Below are positions 26,842-34,716 of a stretch of 64,000 nt of DNA, piece after piece; positions within the stretch are counted from its first letter, which is position 1, and each line of letters starts with the position of its first letter. Source of the stretch: Saprospiraceae bacterium (GTDB taxonomy: Bacteria; Bacteroidota; Bacteroidia; Chitinophagales; Saprospiraceae). A model generated the notes under the pieces. It was given only the letters and a program-made list of their open reading frames with translations, had not been told where the DNA came from and did not search any database. A program made the position numbers and the translations under genes. The stretch is from the NCBI GenBank assembly GCA_016719855.1, contig JADJYH010000008.1, forward strand, positions 1 to 64,000, read 5' to 3'.

Positions 26842-27519
26842 ATGATGTTTTATTATGTGCTTGCGGGTGGGCTTTCATTGATTGGGTTCTTCGTCAGCGG
26901 GCGTTTGAAAAGCAAATTTGCGCACTATAGCCAGTTCAGCCTTCGGGCAAACCTGAACGGCGCGGAAGTGGCCGAGCGGATGCTAAGGCACTATGGCATC
27001 CACGACGTAAAAATTACGCAGGGCCAGGGCTTCCTGTCCGACCACTACAACCCGCTCACGAAGACCGTAAACCTCAGCCCTGACGTGTACGAGGGAAGGA
27101 GCATTTCGGCGGCGGCAGTAGCGGCGCACGAATGTGGCCACGCCGTGCAGCATGCCAACGCCTACGCTTGGCTCAGCCTGCGCTCTGCCGTAGTGCCGGT
27201 TGTCAATATTGCGGCACAAGCTCAACAGTGGCTGTTGATCATCGCTTTGATGGGCAGTTTCAAACCGCTGATTTTGATAACTATCGCAGCGTTTGCCATC
27301 ACTACGACCTTTGCGCTCATCACGCTGCCGGTGGAGATTGACGCCAGCCGCCGTGCCTTGGTTTGGCTCGAAGAGAGCGGCACCGCCCGTGGCGAAGAGC
27401 ACGAAGGCGCCAAGGATGCCTTGAAATGGGCTGCTCTGACCTACGTCTCTGCTGCACTTTCATCGCTGGTGATGCTGGTGTACCTCGTGCTACGCTACTC
27501 TGGGTCGTCGAGGAATTGA
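26842..27519 (+). CDS. Zinc-dependent membrane metallopeptidase (YugP family)
   Basis: A 225-residue membrane protein with the neutral zinc metallopeptidase motif AAHECGHAVQHA (HExxH) at about residues 93-104. An N-terminal helix (MMFYYVLAGGLSLIGFFVSG) and two or three C-terminal helices are present. NPLTKTVNLSPDVYEGRSIS is a typical lead-in. The family is conserved in Firmicutes and Bacteroidota with no firm substrate. The gene ends 30 bp before a hairpin terminator. Confidence 0.88.
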   Translation: MMFYYVLAGGLSLIGFFVSGRLKSKFAHYSQFSLRANLNGAEVAERMLRHYGIHDVKITQGQGFLSDHYNPLTKTVNLSPDVYEGRSISAAAVAAHECGHAVQHANAYAWLSLRSAVVPVVNIAAQAQQWLLIIALMGSFKPLILITIAAFAITTTFALITLPVEIDASRRALVWLEESGTARGEEHEGAKDALKWAALTYVSAALSSLVMLVYLVLRYSGSSRN

Positions 27520-27549
27520 TTTCAGCTTTTTTCAAAAATAAAAAAATGT

Positions 27550-27578
27550 CGTGACGGGATACCCCATCACGGCGTTTT
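27550..27578 (+). terminator. Intrinsic terminator after the metallopeptidase gene
   Basis: CGTGACGGG and CCCATCACG form a near-perfect stem (one C-A mismatch) followed by GTTTTTG, just past the plus-strand stop. Confidence 0.65.
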
Positions 27579-27604
27579 TGTTTTTCAGCATGAAGGCCGC
27601 TACC

Positions 27605-27646
27605 CCTCCCCTCAAACGCTCAAATCCTCAAGCCCTCAAATCCTCC
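27605..27646. repeat. CCTCAAATCC-type tandem repeat at the MFS gene end
   Basis: About four degenerate 9-10 bp units (CTCAAACG, CTCAAATC, CTCAAGCC, CTCAAATC) directly beyond the minus-strand MFS stop. The same unit occurs at 50851-50884 across the end of a different gene. No facing arm is seen here. Confidence 0.6.
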
Positions 27647-27649
27647 CCT

Positions 27650-29164
27650 TCAATGCTCCCCAATCAGCACGGGCTTGTAGCCGCCCTGGCTTCGGAAGTA
27701 GAAAAGTAGACCGATGTAGCATAGCAACATGAAAACGGGCAGAATCGCCACTGTTTTCAAAGCACCCTTTTTGGCACCTTGCTGAATCCCACCAATGATG
27801 GTTTTGTCGGCTTCGTTGGTGGCGGCTTTCAGTTTGTCGCCATCCACGGCCATGTAGTCGCCGAAGATGCCCGTCTTTGAAGTGACGACGTAGGTGGAGT
27901 GAAGTTGGGTGTTGTTGGCGGCGTCATAAGCAGCCACTTCCTTGTCCACCTGCTTGTCCTGCACGTTGCCGAGGAACGGCCCGCCCACGATGCCAGCGGC
28001 CAACATGCCCACGGCGGCCACGCCGTTCAGCGTCAGTGCACCGCCCTTGGGAAATTGCTCCGCAACGATGCCCAACGAAGTCGGCCAGAAGAAGCTCTTG
28101 CCCACGGCGTACAGTGTTGCAGCCAAAAGAATCATGCCGCCCGTTGCCGAAGAGAGGAAGTAAAGGCCGAGCGCCGCCAAAGCAGCACAGGCAGCCAGCA
28201 AGCCAATCGGCGAAAGCTTGTGGATGATAGGGCCACCGAAAAAGCGCAAAAGCATCATCAGCAAGGCCGTATATATAAGCACCCAACCACCGCTGATGCC
28301 CATTTTGCCCATTTCGCCAGCCATCAGGTCGGCACTCCAACTGTCCACGCCCAACTCGGTGATGGCCAGTGGAATCATGATCAGCAGCATGACGATGAAC
28401 AGCGGTTTGCCCAAAGATTTGGTGTAAAAACCGAAGGCACCCGTGGCCAAAATGATGACGACCCAAGTGGCGAGGTTGCCGAGGCCGAATATCACGCCCA
28501 GTTGTTTGAACACCATCAAACTGATGATGAAAGCACCGAGAATACCAACTTCTTTGAGCATTTCTTTGTAGCTCACACCTGCTGCCACCCGCTCGTGTAC
28601 GGGGAATTTTTTGTTCCAAAGCAGCACGGCGTAGAGGATGGTCGGAATGAAAATCAGGCCGACCTTCACCTGCCAACTCACGCCGCCCATCATCATGAGC
28701 AGCAGGCCTCCCGCCACCATGCCTCCGGGCCAGCCTGCGTGCAGGATGTTGAACCACTTGGTTTTGTCCTTGCGGAACAGTGTTCCCACCACGGGGTTGA
28801 TGTACGCCTCCACCGTGCCATTGCCGAGGGCGCAGATGAAAGTACCGATGTAGAGCATCGTATAATCCTTCGCCGTGATGGTGATGATGGCGCTCAGCAC
28901 GTGGCAAATGAGGCCGATGATCATGGCCATGCGGTAGCCGATGCGGTCAATCACGAGGCTGAACAGGACGATGCTGATGGCGAAGGGCCACAGACCGACG
29001 CCGAGGAGTTCGCCCTTTTGGGTTTGGGTGAGGTTGAAACTGGCTTCCCAGTCGTCAATGATGAGCGCCCGGATGATGAAGCCGAACGACGTGGCAATAA
29101 GCGCGATGAAACAGCCCCAGAAAAGTCCCATGTCGGGGGCGTCGTTGTTGCGAGTTGTTGACAT
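27650..29164 (-). CDS. MFS transporter (sugar-porter-like)
   Basis: A 504-residue major facilitator with about twelve helices. Helix 1 begins GLFWGCFIALIATSFGF and the loop 2-3 region contains DRIGYRMAMIIGL. NGTVEAYINPVV and HAGWPGGMVAGGLLL resemble the fucose/glucose-galactose (FHS) branch, which carries sugars with protons. An unusual soluble segment of about 60 residues (DKQVDKEVAAYDAANN to KTIIGGIQQGAK) sits before the last helix. The gene stands alone; its stop is followed by the CCTCAAATCC repeats. Confidence 0.88.
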   Translation of the reverse strand: MSTTRNNDAPDMGLFWGCFIALIATSFGFIIRALIIDDWEASFNLTQTQKGELLGVGLWPFAISIVLFSLVIDRIGYRMAMIIGLICHVLSAIITITAKDYTMLYIGTFICALGNGTVEAYINPVVGTLFRKDKTKWFNILHAGWPGGMVAGGLLLMMMGGVSWQVKVGLIFIPTILYAVLLWNKKFPVHERVAAGVSYKEMLKEVGILGAFIISLMVFKQLGVIFGLGNLATWVVIILATGAFGFYTKSLGKPLFIVMLLIMIPLAITELGVDSWSADLMAGEMGKMGISGGWVLIYTALLMMLLRFFGGPIIHKLSPIGLLAACAALAALGLYFLSSATGGMILLAATLYAVGKSFFWPTSLGIVAEQFPKGGALTLNGVAAVGMLAAGIVGGPFLGNVQDKQVDKEVAAYDAANNTQLHSTYVVTSKTGIFGDYMAVDGDKLKAATNEADKTIIGGIQQGAKKGALKTVAILPVFMLLCYIGLLFYFRSQGGYKPVLIGEH

Positions 29165-29253
29165 AAATGAATGTTTGTTTTTCGTTTAGTTGTGAAAATG
29201 GCCGAAAATGTAAGGCGAAGGCGGGAATTAAAAAAGGAAATTGGCTGGGTATT

Positions 29254-29943
29254 TCAATCAGCCAATAAAAACGAACGAATTATGGTGGCGAGGACATCCA
29301 AATTTACTTTTTCCAATTGGTGCGGCGTTTGTTCCAAAATTTGAAGTTGGCCGTTTGGCAAGGATACAGCCGCTTGGGTTGTTTCATCCAAGCTCACCAT
29401 CTGGTCAGCGTCGCCGAGGCAGATGAGCGCCGGGTGTTGGATTTGGGACAAAACTGCTGGCGTCAGCAAGGGCTGCTGGCCAAGGGTGAGCATCATTTCC
29501 GCCGTTTTATGCAATAAGACCTTCCAGTCGTTGGGGGCGTGGCGCTCCCGCAACAGGTTGGCAAAGGCAGGGATCTTCGCTTCGATTTTTTCGGGGTCGA
29601 GCATCTTCGACTCCCGTTCTGCACCCTCCAGTGTCCAGTCGAACTTGGTGGCGAGGGTGGCGATTTTGCCCACCCGTTCGGGATGCAGCCGGGCGAGGTT
29701 CAATGCCACGTAGCCGCCCATGCTGTAGCCGAAAATGTCCACTTGTTCGAGGCTATTTTTGTCCAAAAAGTCGAGCACTTCCGACGTGAACTGTTCGATG
29801 CCAAAGGCAGCGGCGAAAGGCGCTCCGCCGTGGCCTGAGAAGTTGAGAATATGAACCTCGAAGTTGCCGTTGAGCCGCCCGGCGAGCGGCTCTGTCACAG
29901 ATGCAGCGCCGAGTGCTCCGTGTAGTAGCAGCAGTTTTTTCAT
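29254..29943 (-). CDS. Alpha/beta hydrolase
   Basis: A 229-residue alpha/beta hydrolase with the oxyanion region LLLHGALGAASV, the nucleophile elbow GYSMGGYVALNLA (Ser), the acid in LICLGDADQMVS (Asp) and the His in TPHQLEKVNL. It lacks a signal peptide, so it is cytosolic. Similar to MhpC/BioH-type esterases, its substrate is unknown. I chose the ATG at 29943 (MKKLLLLHGALG). It follows the E1 gene on the same strand, but a very strong hairpin separates them. Confidence 0.88.
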   Translation of the reverse strand: MKKLLLLHGALGAASVTEPLAGRLNGNFEVHILNFSGHGGAPFAAAFGIEQFTSEVLDFLDKNSLEQVDIFGYSMGGYVALNLARLHPERVGKIATLATKFDWTLEGAERESKMLDPEKIEAKIPAFANLLRERHAPNDWKVLLHKTAEMMLTLGQQPLLTPAVLSQIQHPALICLGDADQMVSLDETTQAAVSLPNGQLQILEQTPHQLEKVNLDVLATIIRSFLLAD

Positions 29944-29969
29944 GGTCAATTTTTCACAGTGCAATCAGG

Positions 29970-30042
29970 GATTGGAAAGCCCGAAGGGATTTCTAAGCCC
30001 GGTCATGGCGAAAGCTTAGAAATCCCTTCGGGCTTTCCAATC
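29970..30042. repeat. Perfect 29-bp inverted repeat (strong hairpin) after the E1 gene
   Basis: The 29 bases from 29970 to 29998 are exactly reverse-complementary to 30014-30042, with a 15-base loop. The stem core holds CCCGAAGGGATTTC, itself partly palindromic (CCCGAAGGG). It begins three bases past the E1 stop on the minus strand and lies 27 bp upstream of the hydrolase start. It would block read-through and could hold back translation of the hydrolase. No long T-tract follows. Confidence 0.85.
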
Positions 30043-30044
30043 TT

Positions 30045-32125
30045 TCACCACGCCAACAAATCCCCCATCGCCTTCCCCACCTTCTCAATCGAAGGAATCA
30101 TCTCCCGCTCCAGCGTTTCGTTCAGCGGCACAGCGGGCATATTGGTTGCGCCAATGGTGCGCACGGGAGCATCGAGCCATTGAAAGCATTGCTCGGAAAT
30201 ACGGGCAGCCAGGCTCTGCGCAAAGGTGCAATGCACCGGCTCCTCCGTCACCACGAGGCATTTGCCGTGGCGCTTTGCCGCATCATACATGGCCGTTTCG
30301 TCCAGCGGAAACAGGGTTCGCAAATCAATTACCTCCACCTGGCCCTCGAAGTTTTTGGCGGCGTTCAGTGCCCAATGCACGCCCATGCCGTAGGTGATGA
30401 CAACCAGCGTACCGCCTTTTTCCACTTCTTTTGCTCCGCAAAAACCACCGTACGGGCTTTGCCGAAGGGCAAAATATAGTCCTCAGCGGGCATGACGCAC
30501 TTGGCCGATTCCGTGCCTCGCACTTTTGACCAGTACAGGCCCTTGTGTTCCAAAATCACAACCGGGTTCGGATCGTAGTAGGCCGCTTTCATCAGCCCTT
30601 TCAAGTCGGCGCCATTGCTGGGATAAGCGATTTTTATTCCTTTTATATTGGTCAAAACCGATTCCACGCTGCTCGAATGGTACGGCCCGCCGCTCCCATA
30701 AGCGCCGATGGGCACCCGGATGATGCAGCTGACGGGCCATTTGCCATTGGAGAGGTAGCATGAGCGGCTCACCTCGGTGAAAAGCTGGTTTAGCCCCGGC
30801 CAGATGTAGTCCGCAAACTGCACCTCCACGATTGGCTTCAGCCCGACGGCGCTCATGCCCACCGTGCTGCCGATGATGAACGCCTCCTGGATGGGCGTGT
30901 TGAACACCCGATGGTCTCCGAACTTCTCGGCCAGCGTGGCCGCCTCCCGAAACACGCCACCGAGTCTACGCCCAACGTCCTGCCCGTAGAGCAGGCACTC
31001 CGGGTGCTTGTGCATCAGTTCTTCGATAGCGAACAAGGCGCAGTCCACCATTACTTTCACCTCCCCATTAGCAGGTTCCCGCTCGCCCGACTCCTCGATG
31101 ATGGGCGTCGGGGCGAAATCGTGGGTGTATAAATCTTCGGGGCGGGGGTCATCGGCGGCCTTGGCTTTTTCAAAATCTGCTTCTACCAATTTTCGGGCTT
31201 CGGCCTCTATTTTCGCCAAATCTTTTTCCGAAAAACCTTCCTCCAAAAGCTGCTTTCTGAAAATGGGGTACGGGTCACGGCTTTGCGCCTCGACCAAATC
31301 GTCTCGGTACCATTCCTTGCGGACACCGGAGGTGTGGTGGTTGAGCAGCGGCACTTTCACATGTACGAGGAATGGCCTCCGCTCTCGCCGCATCGTTTCT
31401 ATCACTTCATTTAATAAGGTATAACATTCCACAAAATCGCTGCCATCCATGCGTCGTGCTTCAATGCCGTGGAATCCCTTGGCGTACTCAGCGGCGTCCT
31501 GCGCACGGGTCTCTTCGGCATTGGCGGAGATGTCCCAGCCGTTGTCCTGCACGAAGTAGAGAATGGGGAGTTGCTTTAGGGCCGCCATTTGCATCGCCTC
31601 GGCCACCTCGCCTTCGGTGACGGAGGCATCGCCGAGGGAGCAGACGGAAATTGGGAAATTGGGAAATTGGGAAATTGGGAGGTCTCCAATTTCCGATTTC
31701 TCCAAGTATTGGAGTCCCATCGCAACCCCAGTTGTCGGAATGGCCTGCATACCAGTGGCGGAGGATTGGTGGGGGATTTTGGGCTTGTCGTCGTCACGGA
31801 GGCTGGGGTGGCAGTAGTAGCTGCGGCCACCGGAGAAGGGGTCGTCCCGCTTGGCCATGAGCTGGAGCATGAGGTCGTAGGGCGTCATGCCGATGGAGAG
31901 CAGGAGGGAGTCGTCGCGGTAGTAGGGCGCTAACCAGTCCTGCGGCAGCAGTTGGAGGCCGAGGGCTATCTGTGCCGCCTCATGCCCCCTGCTGGTGGCA
32001 TGGACATACTTGCTGACGAACTTGAAGTTTTCTTCGTAAACTTCCGTCATGCACTTGGCGGTGGCCATGTGGCGGAAGGCCGTCTGGAGGGTGTCTTTTT
32101 TGATGTTGATTTTGCTCAAAATCAT
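30045..32125 (-). CDS. Branched-chain-type 2-oxoacid dehydrogenase E1, alpha and beta subunits fused (one frameshift)
   Basis: About 693 residues after restoring one base at about 30433 (AEAKEVEKGGTLVV). The N-terminal half is E1-alpha: RGHEAAQIALGLQ, a thiamine-diphosphate site in SLGDASVTEGEVAEA and QDNGWDISANAE. The C-terminal half is E1-beta: LLYGQDVGRRLGGVF, TPIQEAFIIGSTVGMSAVGL, YGSGGPYHSSSVE and VVTEEPVH. It decarboxylates 2-oxoacids and passes the acyl group to a lipoyl E2, and the fused form is usual in Bacteroidota. Oddly, residues just before the thiamine motif (LPISQFPNFPIS) are encoded by an 8-bp tandem repeat. The start chosen is MILSKINIKK. Confidence 0.9.
31646..31694. repeat. 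GGAAATTG tandem repeat (4 units) with inverted mate inside the E1 gene
   Basis: Four perfect head-to-tail copies of the 8-mer GGAAATTG (31646-31677) are followed, after GGAGGTCT, by CCAATTTCC in inverted orientation (31686-31694). The array stays in frame and encodes LPISQFPNFPIS on the minus strand, between conserved blocks of the E1-alpha domain. The unit is not a multiple of three, so a change of copy number would break the gene. Confidence 0.85.
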
Positions 32126-32150
32126 GGCTTGGTTAGGTGCAAATTTGGTT

Positions 32151-32921
32151 TCAAGATTTTGCTTTGAATGCCTCAATCGCATTTCGTGTAAACTCTGACA
32201 GTACCAGCCGCCCACTAATCGCTGCCCGCTCGTCGAGCAACGTGTCCCAGTGCTCGGTGCCTTGCCAGAAAATGCGCTTCAGTTCCCGCATGGCATCCGG
32301 GCTTGAGTTGACGAGTATCTTGGTGAAACGCTCCAGGTAGTCGTCCATTTGCTCCACTTTTTCAAAAACTTCATTGAAAAGCCCTTTTTCCTTTGCCCAG
32401 TAAGCCGTCTGCCACTCCGTGGCGTTGATGGCCATTTGGCTAAAGGCTGACAGCCCAAGCTTGCGCTCGCAGGCAGGCCCGACCACGAACGGGCCAATGC
32501 CCACTGCCAGCTCGCTCAGGCGCACCGTGGCCCATTGCGTGGCCATGCAATAGTCGGTGGCGGCGGCGAGACCCACGCCCCCGCCGACAGCCTTGCCCTG
32601 CACCCGCCCAATGATGAGCTTGGGGCAACGCCGTATGGCATTGATGACGTTGGCGAACCCGAGGAAAAATTTCTTTCCAGTTTCGAAATCACGGATGGAG
32701 GCCAATTCATCGAAACTAGCTCCCGCACAGAAGGTGCGCTCGCCTCCGCTGCGCAGTATGACGATGTGAGAGTCCTCGTCCGCCCCGGCTTGCTCAATGA
32801 CCTGCACCATATCGGCGAGCAGCCTTCCTGGCAGCGAGTTTTGGGCGGGATGCGAAAATTCTACGGTGGCAACTCCGTCTTTTACTGATAGCGAAACGTT
32901 GCCTTGTTGGGTCTTGTCCAT
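32151..32921 (-). CDS. Enoyl-CoA hydratase/isomerase family protein
   Basis: A 256-residue crotonase-fold protein. The oxyanion-hole motifs are visible: FCAGASFDELASI and IGRVQGKAVGGGVGLAAATD. The usual catalytic Glu pair of hydratases is only partly present (LSELAVGIGPFVVGPACER), so another crotonase reaction is possible. It lies 25 bp upstream of the E1 gene on the same strand; with E1 it suggests branched-chain amino-acid or acyl-CoA degradation. The start MDKTQQGNVSL is the only good one. Confidence 0.88.
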   Translation of the reverse strand: MDKTQQGNVSLSVKDGVATVEFSHPAQNSLPGRLLADMVQVIEQAGADEDSHIVILRSGGERTFCAGASFDELASIRDFETGKKFFLGFANVINAIRRCPKLIIGRVQGKAVGGGVGLAAATDYCMATQWATVRLSELAVGIGPFVVGPACERKLGLSAFSQMAINATEWQTAYWAKEKGLFNEVFEKVEQMDDYLERFTKILVNSSPDAMRELKRIFWQGTEHWDTLLDERAAISGRLVLSEFTRNAIEAFKAKS

Positions 32922-33476
32922 TTAGTCAGAATTTTGTGCTGTTTTCGCAGATAGCAAAGGTAACAGAATGGCCGGAGACCAATGAATGAACCGCAGGGTC
33001 AAAAACAGAGGTTTCTTCGGACTTTTGAGCGAAAGCCAAGAACAGAATTCTGTTTTCTTTTCCCACAAATCAACACCATACGGTAGAATAGGCGATGCTA
33101 AAAATTTAAACCAACCTATACTTTATTCTAAAACCAGATTTTTTTCATTTTCTTTGAAATTTTTCTTGGATTTATTTGGTGGAAAGAAATCTTTTGCGAC
33201 TTTTGTGATTCTTGTTGTCTTTTGTGAAGCATACCTAACTCGACTCCTCTCCCATAGGAGCTTTTTGACAAGAAATACTATTGAGAAGACCGTGACAGAT
33301 TCAATTCTTACTGATACAACTTGGCTGTAAACTCTGTATTTATTTTTTGCTTACCCGGTGAAAGCGTTACAGCGAGACAAAACCAAATCTTATGACAAGG
33401 AATACTCAACCGGCGCTTGAGGAACTACACAACAGTCGGAAAACAAACTTATTAACAGCGAAAAAACAGCAGCGAA
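32922..33476. other. 555-bp AT-rich divergent intergenic region
   Basis: It lies between the minus-strand enoyl-CoA hydratase and the plus-strand TPR gene. An open frame of about 115 codons here (32986-33330) has no codon-like character. The only regulatory signal I can name is the promoter-like pair at 33175-33205. No hairpin or repeat stands out. Confidence 0.5.
33175..33205 (+). promoter_or_regulatory. Candidate Bacteroidota promoter upstream of the TPR gene
   Basis: TTTG (33175-33178), 19 bp, then GACTTTTG (33198-33205), one mismatch from the TAnnTTTG minus-7 consensus. It lies 270 bp upstream of the start codon, which would imply a long leader. Confidence 0.3.
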
Positions 33477-34505
33477 ATGAACGCCACGTACAAAACTATC
33501 CTTTCCGGTTGCCTGGAATTTGGCAACGCAAGAAGCTATGAGCAAGTGCTCAAACTCTACCTCCATCGCACGGAGAACTACTACCGTAATGATATCCTCC
33601 TAAAGGCAGAAGAAGTTTTTCAAGAAGATTCCTTTATTCTTACCATTCCCCGTTACATCACAGAATGCTCTGAAAAAAGCTGGAAAAACATGCTCAACAT
33701 GCTGGAATACATGGCGGAGTATGCTGTCGCCGGCGATTTGAAGGCATGGGTCATTCAGGAAGGCAAGATAGTGGTGCAGCGCACCATTGAGCCAGATGGC
33801 GACAAATCTGCCATTCAGGCGTTCATCCAAGGTCGCGAGCTGGTGAAGGAAAAAGGAATGGAAGAGGAGGCAATGACCTCGCTCAACCGTGCCATCGAAA
33901 AATTCGAGCGCCATGCCCTCGCTTATGAGCGCCGTGGCTACGTAAATTACAGGCTTCGCAACTACGACGATGCCATGTACGACTTCTCAAAAAGCATTGA
34001 CATCAATCCGAATATGCCCGATGCCTATTGGGGCCGAGCCAATACCAAAGTAAAAAAGAACGATATCGAAGGGGCATTGGCTGATTTGGAAATGGCCATC
34101 GCCAAATCCATCCCGCACCAAACAGTGTACTGGAGTGCTCGCCGCCTCAAAGGTGAGCTTCACCTGAAACTTAGTGATTTCCAAAAGGCTATTTTTGAAC
34201 TAAAAATGGTCACCAATCGCCAGTTTGCGCAGGATGATCCAAACTACAAATGGCAGAAGAACGTGTTGTTCAACTACGGCAAGGCGCTTTACGAAATTGG
34301 CCAATACGGCGATGCCGTAAAGATTTACAACAACATGATAAGCTTTGAGGCGCAACGTGAAGAAGCGCCATCCAAGGCCGAGCAGTTCCTGAGCAGGGGC
34401 ATGGCCCGCCAAAAGGCTGGCGAGAGCGGCTTCGTCAACGACTTCAAGGAAGCCGCAGGGCTTGGTTCAAAAAAAGCCGCCGCCATGTTGGAAGGAATAG
34501 CTTGA
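33477..34505 (+). CDS. TPR-repeat protein
   Basis: A 342-residue cytosolic protein. The first 110 residues show no known domain (MNATYKTILSGCLEFGNARS). From about residue 130 there are at least three to four tetratricopeptide repeats (ALAYERRGYVNYRLRNYDDA, DAYWGRANTKVKKNDIEGAL, VLFNYGKALYEIGQYGDAVK). TPRs bind protein partners. No signal peptide is present. It is followed by a clear terminator, so it is probably monocistronic. Confidence 0.82.
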   Translation: MNATYKTILSGCLEFGNARSYEQVLKLYLHRTENYYRNDILLKAEEVFQEDSFILTIPRYITECSEKSWKNMLNMLEYMAEYAVAGDLKAWVIQEGKIVVQRTIEPDGDKSAIQAFIQGRELVKEKGMEEEAMTSLNRAIEKFERHALAYERRGYVNYRLRNYDDAMYDFSKSIDINPNMPDAYWGRANTKVKKNDIEGALADLEMAIAKSIPHQTVYWSARRLKGELHLKLSDFQKAIFELKMVTNRQFAQDDPNYKWQKNVLFNYGKALYEIGQYGDAVKIYNNMISFEAQREEAPSKAEQFLSRGMARQKAGESGFVNDFKEAAGLGSKKAAAMLEGIA

Positions 34506-34531
34506 CATGATTCGACAAAAAGCAAATAAAG

Positions 34532-34560
34532 GGCTGCCGCAAAAACGGCGGCCTTTTTTT
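34532..34560 (+). terminator. Intrinsic terminator after the TPR gene
   Basis: GGCTGCCG and CGGCGGCC (one G-T pair) close an AAAAA-type loop and are followed by seven T. Confidence 0.85.
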
Positions 34561-34716
34561 GTGGATGTACCGCTGCAATCTCCGTAGCTTTTCGGGCGTT
34601 TGAGTACCCGGCCAGCGGCGTTAATAAGCAGAAGGACAAAAAGCTTTGACAATCAATGACTTGCACCGTTTAATGTTGGATACGCCACCTGAGCTTTTAA
34701 AATATTGACACCAAAA

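Noticed and set aside
27899..29161. 420-codon plus-strand open frame opposite the MFS gene
   Set aside because: The minus strand encodes a complete twelve-helix transporter; the plus frame has no domain and a shadow-like composition.
31646..31694. Phase-variation switch controlling E1
   Set aside because: Four units of 8 bp is a short array, the gene is central metabolism, and no contingency role is known; kept only as a repeat observation.
32986..33330. Open frame of 115 codons in the 555-bp gap
   Set aside because: AT-rich, no codon bias, no homology-like motif, and no need to place a gene there.
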